Shown here piece after piece: positions 57,452-64,000 of a stretch of 64,000 bases of DNA. Location: NCBI GenBank assembly GCA_017979445.1, contig CM030711.1, positions 2,294,001 to 2,358,000 of the forward strand. Direction: 5' to 3'. The notes beneath the pieces were generated by a model. The model made no database searches and was not told the origin of the DNA. It saw nothing but the letters and a program-made list of their open reading frames with translations. Position 1 is the first letter of the stretch; each line of letters starts with the position of its first letter. This DNA is from Akebia trifoliata. Taxonomy: Eukaryota; Streptophyta; Magnoliopsida; Ranunculales; Lardizabalaceae. Both the position numbers and the translations under genes were made by a program.

Positions 57452-59700
57452 ATGACGTCAAAATCCAGACGAACAACTGACTCCAACACTAGTTTGTTCC
57501 CAATAGCATCTATGGCACCATTTACAACTCCTGGTTCTTCCTCTCCACCTTCAATCTCCAAAGATGGTGAAAGCAGTCTTCAGCCTTTCTTTGTTCTTCA
57601 CAAGGCATTGCCTCGAAAATCAGATGTGAAACCTTCAAGATCCAAGACAATCAGAAAGATAGATTTATCTCCAGCATCACCTAAATCTGCCCGAATATCC
57701 AAGGACATCGAGCGAGTTGAAGAAAACATTGATCATAACTATGAACAGTTGCGAATTGAAGCTTTTGATCTTGTCTGGTCAAAAATTGAGATAACTATCA
57801 ATGAAGTTCTGAGGGACATTAACATCAATGTATTCAATGAGATACATGAATGGGTGCGTGAATCCTTTTCTGCTATTAGATCAACTGGTACACCTAGCTT
57901 TCTTGAAGTAAATTGCTCATACCCTCTTGTAACTGATATCACTTACAAGCAGATTTTTACGGGTCTGGTGTTCACAAAAAATGTAGAGTTTGTCGATGAT
58001 TTGCTTACATTCAAAGAGCTTGGCATGCATTTGAAGTCTCATGGATGCCATGTGGTTAATCTTTCATCACTTGACTTTTCAGCCAAGAATGGGATTGGTG
58101 GTTGTCTTAAAAGTCTATTACGACAACTAGTTATAGTTAGCCCGGATGCAACAGATCTATCTATCCTAGCATCATGGTATAGTGAACCAGAAAACTATGG
58201 TAATCCTTTGGTCGTGATCATTGAAGATATGGAGCGATGCTGTGGATCCGTCTTTTCTGAGTTCATTTTGATGTTGAGGGAGTGGGTTGTTAAGATTCCA
58301 ATCATCTTAGTAATGGGACTTGCAACAACTATTGATGCTCCAAGAAATGTGCTTCCGTCCAATGCCCTTCAATGCTTGCACCTTTGTAAGTTCACTTTGG
58401 GGTCTCCATCTGAGAGATTGGATTCTATCATTGTTGCCATTCTTCTAAATCCTTGTGCAGGATTTGGTATTAGCTACAAGGTGGCGGTTTTCTTGAGAAA
58501 CTACTTTATAAGACAGGATGGAACTGTCACCTCTTTCATTAGGGCTTTAAAGATTGCATGTGTTAAGCATTTCTTAATGGAGCCTCTAAGTTTCTTATGC
58601 AAAGGCTTACTTGAAGAAGATAGTAAGAGTTTCTAGGTTGAAAAGTGTACATTGTTTCCCGAAATAATTCTTAAGTATGCTTTTGATCTTCCATCTTGTG
58701 AAAGTAGGGATAAAACTACTATAACTGGTGAGAGTTTGGTGCTTGGTTTATCTGAAATAAAGGAATTGAGGAAGGACTGGAGTTCTGTGTTCTTGTACTT
58801 ATACGAAGCATCATAGTTTCATAAAATGCAACTATTCGACATTTTTTGTGAAGCACTTGATCCATCTTTATGCAACTTAAGGGCTTCTTCTAAACATCAC
58901 TCGGGAGTAGGGAAAGATCTAGCAAAACCTTCCTCAGTGGATTGCAAGGGATGTCTCATTTGTCAGGTAGTACAGAAGCTAAGTGATCTTTCAATGGCAT
59001 CACTGCGTCAATTGCTTCAGTTTTGGAGAAAACACACAAAAGAAATTGCTGAGATCCATGGTAAAGTGAATGAGTTGCACTCTATTTTGAAATGTGAGGT
59101 TGAAAACAAGGGTTTAAGGGGTGATGGGACAGGCACACCCATATCTCGAGGCTGGTTGAATATCGAAAAGGACACAATAACAGTGAATGTGAAAGTGGCT
59201 ACGTTGTTGGAACGTATGGTTGGGGATTATATAAAGCCCATCGAATGTGCACCCTTCCATGAAATTTTCTGTTTCAAGCATGTTGATGTGCTACAAGCTG
59301 CTTTAATTGGAAACCAAAGGAGAACGATTCAAGTTGATCTTCTCAAGTCTCACAACTATCTCCGTTGTAGTGTTGTACCAAGAGTGGAAACATCTTACCA
59401 TCGATGCATGATACCTCTATTATGTATACATTAGCTCAAAAGCATGGTGATCTAATCAACCTCCACGATTGGTTTGAATCTTTTAAATCAGTCCTCTGTC
59501 CAAGTATTAAAGGCAAACGCTAGATTCAGTCACCATTATTGAAAAAAAGAAAAGATACAAGTGAGCCTGAAGACGTAAATGAAGCTTCAGTTCAAGCATG
59601 GTTCTGTAAGGCAGTTACAGAGCTCCAGATTATGGGGCTTCTTCGTATGCCAAGCAAGAGGCGTCCTGATTATGTTCAAAGAGTTGCCTTCGGACTGTAA
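57452..59700 (+). pseudogene. ORC3: Intronless, disrupted ORC3 (origin recognition complex subunit 3)
   Basis: ORC3 is a subunit of the nuclear complex that marks replication origins. The family start is probably the ATG at 57512 (MAPFTTPGSSSPPSISKD); 57452 is an in-frame upstream ATG. The reading frame covers the ORC3 body: LQPFFVLHKALPRKSD, EAFDLVWSKIE, RDININVFNEIHEWVRESF, TGLVFTKNVEFVDDLLTF, LSSLDFSAKNGIGGCLKSLL, VVIIEDMERCCGSVFSEFIL, KFTLGSPSERLDSI and VAVFLRNYF. It continues to the C-terminal GLLRMPSKRRPDYVQRVAFG before TAA at 59698-59700. Disruptions: in-frame TAG at 58634 and 58814, a frameshift at about 59371-59380, and a further TAG at 59521. No intron interrupts 2.2 kb, whereas plant ORC3 genes as I remember them have many introns. 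It therefore looks like a retrocopy, or a locus whose introns were lost through cDNA recombination, that later decayed. A truncated product of about 374-394 residues could still be made. Confidence 0.9.
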
Positions 59701-61235
59701 CTAGTGGAGTCTTCCTAGAGGAGCAAACAATTGGAATGGCAACCACTGAGATGCTGTGGGATATTGTGTTTAATTATACTCCAAAATTTGTCAGATTGAA
59801 ATTCAGGATGTGTAAATGGCATTTGTCACTTTTAAGAAGAAAGAAAATCTAAAGAAATGCCTTCAGGAGTTTGGCAAGTCATGCATTTCTTTCTATGCTT
59901 GTTGATTATTTGTTTTTGTGTGCTTTTAACATATATACGATGTTTAAAGATATATATCTTAAGCATCATCGATGGAAGAAAATGTTTTTTGTTCCTTATT
60001 TTTTGTAAGAAAAATGAGGGGTGGGGATACATATTTTGATTAGCCTTGTTTCTTGATGCATAACAGCCTTCTGAAGAAAGGGGCACAAGGTCTTATTGAG
60101 ATTAACTAGTGATGATAGTGTGTATGGGTCTTGAATGTGTTTCTTAATCCTGTGAGCTTGACAAGCAGTGGAAGCTTGGGTGGCTGCTTCTTGTTGTTAA
60201 AGATGAATTAGAATAAATTAATCAAGAGAGATTCTATTGCCACACCAACTTTTGCTAACAGCACCCCAATTCATATGTAAATCACCATAGGAATCACACA
60301 CATCTTGGGGTGCTGTTAGTAAAAGTTGGCGTGGCTGTTGAAACTCTTCAATTAATTTTAAGGATGAGTGTGAGAGAGATAAGAAGATGAATGTTTTGGA
60401 TAACTTTGTATATAGGAATTACTGCATGATGCTTACATGGAGAAATGATACTTTTATTTTACTTGAATTTTAATAATGCAGCCATTCAAAAACTGATTAA
60501 AACCCAATATTTCTTTATTCATGTTAGAGTGTTGTTAGTTTTATTTGAATTTTAAGCTTTTCTTTAACAGTATGTGTTTTTCCATCAGAACTAGAGCCAA
60601 CTCCTGTGCACATCTATGTCAAGATGATGATGATGATGATACAAAATCAAAAACCATAAAACCAAAGTAAGGGCCATTGTAGTATTGGCATTCAAATGAA
60701 ATGGGCTTTACTTTTTTTTCATTTTATAGTTCAAGGTTTAAGGTTTTTCATATTGGTTACCTAATAGCATGACGAAATATGATATACATAGTAAATTTTT
60801 ACAAGCATTTGAGATATTGGAGGAAAACAAGATCAAGATGGAAGAGCAAAGCCTCTTGGGGGTTGTTGGTAGTGGGATCCAAGGACTGTGATGAGAAACA
60901 TATTATATTTCATCTTTTTTGTTTAACTGATTTGGTAAGTTCGAAAATTATATTAAATACAATTTCTTTTAAGTATTCATGAAGTTGTTTTGGGTTGCTT
61001 GGCATGTTGTCTTGCTTTTCATTTTGGAATAATTTTCCCCCTTTTTAAATTGCTGGTCTCGGTGTATCTGCAAAACCAATATATGGATCAAAGGAATGGA
61101 ATCTAAACTACTTGCAGCAGACAACAGCGCTTGGCGGTTGCCGTCTTGAATCAGAGCAGATTCTCTCACAAAGATTGGTAAAAACTATTTACCATACTGG
61201 ATATCTCTGACTAATATGTGTCCGACTTCTTGTTT
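59701..61235. other. Intergenic DNA between ORC3 copy and chitinase
   Basis: The first few hundred bases are the 3' flank of the ORC3 copy; I see no long poly-A tract marking a retrocopy end. A hairpin element lies at 60224-60349. A short ATG trinucleotide run (gatgatgatgatgat) lies near 60625. No further gene is supported. Confidence 0.45.
60224..60349. repeat. Short hairpin MITE
   Basis: The left arm gccacaccaacttttgctaa, cagcacccca is almost perfectly inverted as tggggtgctgttagtaaaag, ttggcgtggc at the right, separated by about 36 bases. Outer bases agag...tctatt / ...aactctt extend the inversion. No coding capacity. Confidence 0.85.
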
Positions 61236-61311
61236 GTTTGTACATGAAGACACCCACATGTGATATGTCTTTTGTTTGTACAAGAAGACATCCATATGTG
61301 ATATGTCCTTT
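61236..61311 (+). repeat. 38-bp direct repeat in the chitinase promoter
   Basis: Two adjacent copies (61236-61273 and 61274-61311) share gtttgtaca, gaagaca, cc and atgtgatatgtc, with a few substitutions. They lie about 85-160 bases upstream of the chitinase ATG, just above an aataaata TATA-like box at 61339-61346. Duplicated promoter motifs of this kind may alter expression; function is inferred. Confidence 0.75.
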
Positions 61312-61394
61312 AATCTCTTCTTAAACTCTTTTCACCTCAATAAATACATCTCTCCTTGTAGGCTTTAACACAAGAAAACCACCCTTCAACAACA

Positions 61395-62354
61395 ATGAAT
61401 TCAACTAAGCTCCTTCTCTCTCTTCTCATCCTTGAATACATCTTCATTTCTCTTTCATTAACCCAAGCAGCCCCAACAAATTCAAAGCTCTTTAGAGAGT
61501 ACATTGGAGCTGAGGGCAAGAATGTCAGTTTCACTGATGTACCCATCAACCGTGATGTCGAATTCCATTTCATTCTCTCCTTTGCTATTGATTACACCAC
61601 CTCTTCATCCTCTCCTGTGCCCACCAACGGCCAATTTAATGTCTTTTGGGACACTGAAAACCTCACCCCTTCCCAAGTCTCCTCTATCAAGAGCTCTCAT
61701 TCTAATGTCAAGGTCGCTCTTAGCCTCGGTGGTGACACTGTTGCCGGTGATTTCGTTTTCTTCAAACCTTCTTCAATTGATTCTTGGGTTCGAAATGCTG
61801 TCCTTTCACTAACACAAATCATTAAGAAAAATAACCTAGATGGCATCGATATTGATTATGAGCACTTCAGTACTGATCCTAATACATTTGCTGAGTGCAT
61901 TGGACAACTTATATCGACTCTGAAACGAAATGGGGTCATCAAATTTGCATCAATAGCTCCATATGACGATGATCCAATTCAGACCCATTACTTGGCTTTG
62001 TGGAGGAAGTATGGGCATCTTATAGACTATGTTAATTTTCAGTTCTATGCCTATGATAAAGGAACAAGTGTGGCTGAGTTTCTGAGATTCTTTGAGCTTC
62101 AGAGCTCTAATTATAGAGGAGGTAAGGTGTTAGTGAGCTTTGGTACCGATGGAAGCGGCGGGTTGTCTCCGGAAAATGGATTTTTTAATGCTTGTAGAGG
62201 GCTTAAAAGTCAGGGAAAACTCAATGGGATCTTCATTTGGTCAGCAGATGATTCTAAGAAAAATGGTTTTCCTTTTGAGAAGCAATCACAAGCCTTGTTG
62301 GCTAGTTCAAGCTGTTCTATCCACCCTTTACTACCTTGTGAGGTTCTTGGATGA
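61395..62354 (+). CDS. Secreted GH18 chitinase-2-like protein
   Basis: Glycoside hydrolase family 18 protein of the plant chitinase-2 (bulb chitinase, class III-related) type, expected to cleave beta-1,4-N-acetylglucosamine polymers outside the cell or in the vacuole. Intronless, 319 residues. A signal peptide is evident at about 1-25 ([20 protein letters not shown] then AP). The mature start [11 protein letters not shown] is typical of the subfamily. GH18 motifs are VALSLGGD (107-114) and the catalytic DxxDxDxE as DGIDIDYE (149-156), with Glu156 as acid/base, so the active site looks intact. Later family blocks are [14 protein letters not shown] and a [10 protein letters not shown] strand near the C-terminus. 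The TATA-like box and duplicated promoter repeat lie just upstream. Some members of this group have lost activity, so the substrate remains inferred. Confidence 0.95.
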   Translation: MNSTKLLLSLLILEYIFISLSLTQAAPTNSKLFREYIGAEGKNVSFTDVPINRDVEFHFILSFAIDYTTSSSSPVPTNGQFNVFWDTENLTPSQVSSIKSSHSNVKVALSLGGDTVAGDFVFFKPSSIDSWVRNAVLSLTQIIKKNNLDGIDIDYEHFSTDPNTFAECIGQLISTLKRNGVIKFASIAPYDDDPIQTHYLALWRKYGHLIDYVNFQFYAYDKGTSVAEFLRFFELQSSNYRGGKVLVSFGTDGSGGLSPENGFFNACRGLKSQGKLNGIFIWSADDSKKNGFPFEKQSQALLASSSCSIHPLLPCEVLG

Positions 62355-62659
62355 GCAACTATTCCTAATGAACATTCATAAGAAAACATGTTATTGGATT
62401 TTAATTTGTTTGATTGAAAATGCATTTTTTGTTTGTGTTTGTTGTTGTAAAAATGTTGTTTGGGTTTGTTTTCTTTTGTTTTTTGTGCTTATCTGCAGGA
62501 GAAATTTCAAAAATAATAATGGTGTCTTTGGTTTCTTAATGTGCACAGTAGCAAAAATGGGTCCTGGCCAACAATATTTTAGTATATTTTTTTGTTGTTA
62601 TATTTGATGGACTTCTTTATTTTGTATGGGGGGTGGTTTAGACCTATCCCTCCCTCCAT
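62355..62659. other. Chitinase 3' flank
   Basis: This is AT/GT-rich 3' flank downstream of the chitinase stop. The frame at 62140-62607 overlaps the chitinase in another reading frame and is not a gene. No polyadenylation signal was assigned with confidence. Confidence 0.4.
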
Positions 62660-62912
62660 GTTATGGTGAATAATTGAGATACACCCTTATCTTCTCAAAC
62701 TGATGAAATGCCCCCTTCACTTTAGTCTACTCTAATAGATTAATGGAAAATGACTTAAATGCCTTCAACAACCTTAAGTTGATATCTATTTCAACTTCAA
62801 AATTTCAAGAACAATCTATGATTTGTGGAGAAGTAAAAGACAATGGAATTTTGGATAGAAAAATCAAGTGTCCTATGCATGAGGTTGAATAGATTAAAAA
62901 TAAGGAAAATGC

Positions 62913-63060
62913 TGAAGTAACATTGAAATTGACATTGATTCTTACGGAATCACAGATGCTTTTCATCGAGATACAAGTGACAAAACATTTATGGCTATGT
63001 GTGCACTTCCACATCAGTCATGTGAGAATAGATGTCAATTTTAATGTTACTCCTGCATGA
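62913..63060. repeat. Family-1 foldback element, taacattgaaattgac subtype (first)
   Basis: Left arm gaagtaacattgaaattgac, right arm gatgtcaattttaatgttac. The core has catcgagatacaagtgacaa, then catttatggctatgtgtgca and cttccacatcag. It abuts a sister element at 63087-63258 in a tandem arrangement. Confidence 0.8.
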
Positions 63061-63086
63061 CTCTAAAAATAATTAACCATAGAGAT

Positions 63087-63258
63087 GAGTCATACTAGAG
63101 TAACATCGAAATTGACATCATGTCACACATTGGTGTGCATAGAACCATATATGCTTCTCACTCGTATCTCGATGAAAATCATCTATGGTTTCGTATACAC
63201 ATCCACGTCAATAACGCATGAAACGATGTCAATTTCAATGTTACTTCAACATTTTTCT
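63087..63258. repeat. Family-1 foldback element, taacattgaaattgac subtype (second)
   Basis: Left arm gagtaacatcgaaattgaca, right arm gtcaatttcaatgttacttc. The core has gcttctcactcgtatctcga and catctatggtttcgtatac, then acatccacgtcaataacg. Its outer arms match those of the first copy, so one probably arose from the other. Confidence 0.8.
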
Positions 63259-63460
63259 TATTTTTAATCTATTCAACCTCATCCTCATGTAGAGAACATT
63301 TGATTTTTCTACCCAAAATTCCATTGTCATATACTTCTCCACAAATCATATATTGTTCTTGAAATTTGAAGTTGATGCCAACTTAAGGTTGTTGAAGGAA
63401 GGCATTTAAGTCATTTCATCAGTTTGAGAAGATAAAGGGTGTATCTCAAATTTCATCAAT

Positions 63461-64000
63461 TTGAAGAACTTGAATTTGACAGATTTTGTTTAGTACAATC
63501 CAGGATTTTCACTAGTGGTTGAAGATAAGGGCAGTCTGGTCATTTTCATTAGTCTATTAGTGAAGACTGAGGTCAAGATCATCAATTTGAAAACTAAGGG
63601 GGTATTCTAATATTCACAAAACATGGAGGGGGTAAATCTTTATTCATGATTCTCTCGAATTTACCTAATATAACAAATTTGGCAGCCGTCCTCTTGTTTA
63701 AATGTTTTGTGAGAATATAAACGGGCACAAACTCCTGTTAGGAAAACAACAACAAGAGGAAGCTTCATTATGTAAGGGGGAGTGGATAATACCGGGTCCC
63801 ACTTAGGAGATCCTAAAGTTGATTGAATTGGATGATCTTGACCGTTGATTTATAATAAATACTGAATCGATCGGATGGATGTGATCTTACGATGTGGATG
63901 GTTTTGGGAAAACTGATTCCCTTGGTAGTTGGCAATTTTTTTTCTTTCCACGTTTCACTCTTTAATTTGGCTGTCAATGGATCTGATTACGGTTGATCCG
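63461..64000. other. Intergenic DNA to window end
   Basis: About 63510-63650 is another family-3 end (tttgaaaactaagggggtat, tctaatattcacaaaacatg). At 63970-64000 a gctgtcaatggatctgatta sequence starts what is probably another hAT-like element, cut by the window edge. No gene is seen. Confidence 0.45.

Larger units (their letters stand above)
62660..63460. repeat. Family-3 element split by two nested family-1 foldbacks
   Basis: The outer arms pair: the left 62660-62909 (attgagatacacccttatct, tctcaaactgatgaaatgcc, attttggatagaaaaatcaa, gaggttgaatagattaaaaa) is inverted at the right 63260-63460 (tttttaatctattcaacctc, tttttctacccaaaattcca, gatgccaacttaaggttgtt, tcagtttgagaagataaagg). The inner 62913-63258 holds two family-1 foldbacks. 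This is a palindrome within a palindrome. Confidence 0.85.

Noticed and set aside
62140..62607. 155-residue plus-strand frame after the chitinase
   Set aside because: The first half is a shifted reading of the chitinase and the rest is low-complexity 3' flank.

Overview
This is AT-rich nuclear DNA from a flowering plant, probably a eudicot. The signs are GT-AG introns, CT-rich 5' leaders, a WUSCHEL-related homeobox gene, a REVEILLE-type clock MYB gene, a plant-type ribosomal protein L4 gene and dense small DNA transposons and SINE relics. I see no bacterial, organellar or viral segment and no CRISPR. I cannot name the species from sequence alone.

Seven protein-coding loci are supported. (1) RPL4/uL4, minus strand, two exons (16749-15649 and 11468-11355) split by a 4.2 kb repeat-filled intron. 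(2) A REVEILLE8-like LHY/CCA1-like MYB gene, plus strand, eight exons from 22119 to 26353, whose last exon lies in a 231-bp tandem duplication. (3) A mitochondrial-type adenylate kinase gene, minus strand, 31797-28411; exons 1, 3 and 4 look intact but exon 2 has a lost splice acceptor, a stop and a frameshift. (4) A small single-exon Tudor-like protein, minus strand, 32736-32227. (5) WOX3/PRESSED FLOWER, plus strand, 47031-48151, two exons. (6) An intronless, broken ORC3 copy, plus strand, 57452-59700, with an E2F-type promoter motif and a plausible 5' leader exon about 2.7-3 kb upstream. (7) An intact secreted GH18 chitinase-2-like gene, plus strand, 61395-62354.

Layout: 1-11.3 kb is gene-free and holds a 0.6-kb non-coding duplication (about 1.29 and 6.53 kb), foldback elements, a SINE and an LTR-like relic. 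11.4-16.8 kb is RPL4. 16.9-22 kb is intergenic and includes a hAT-like element with 8-bp target duplications. 22-32.7 kb is the gene cluster RVE8-like, adenylate kinase, Tudor-like. 32.7-47 kb is a 14-kb transposon-rich desert. WOX3 follows, then a 6-kb desert. 54.5-62.4 kb holds ORC3 and the chitinase. The window ends in a nested foldback element.

The genes have unrelated jobs (translation, circadian transcription, nucleotide balance, chromatin binding, lateral organ development, DNA replication, secreted glycan binding or hydrolysis), so there is no operon or pathway cluster. The most unusual material is in the non-coding DNA. One family of at least 13 palindromic foldbacks shares a conserved inner core (TATCYCGAGG, then ATCTATGRTTCTGTG, then TTGCCACGTCA) but has different outer arms. 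A second family is built as hairpin-spacer-hairpin dimers. Both sit inside introns, promoters and other transposons. All assignments rest on reading the sequence and remembered family features; no search was run.
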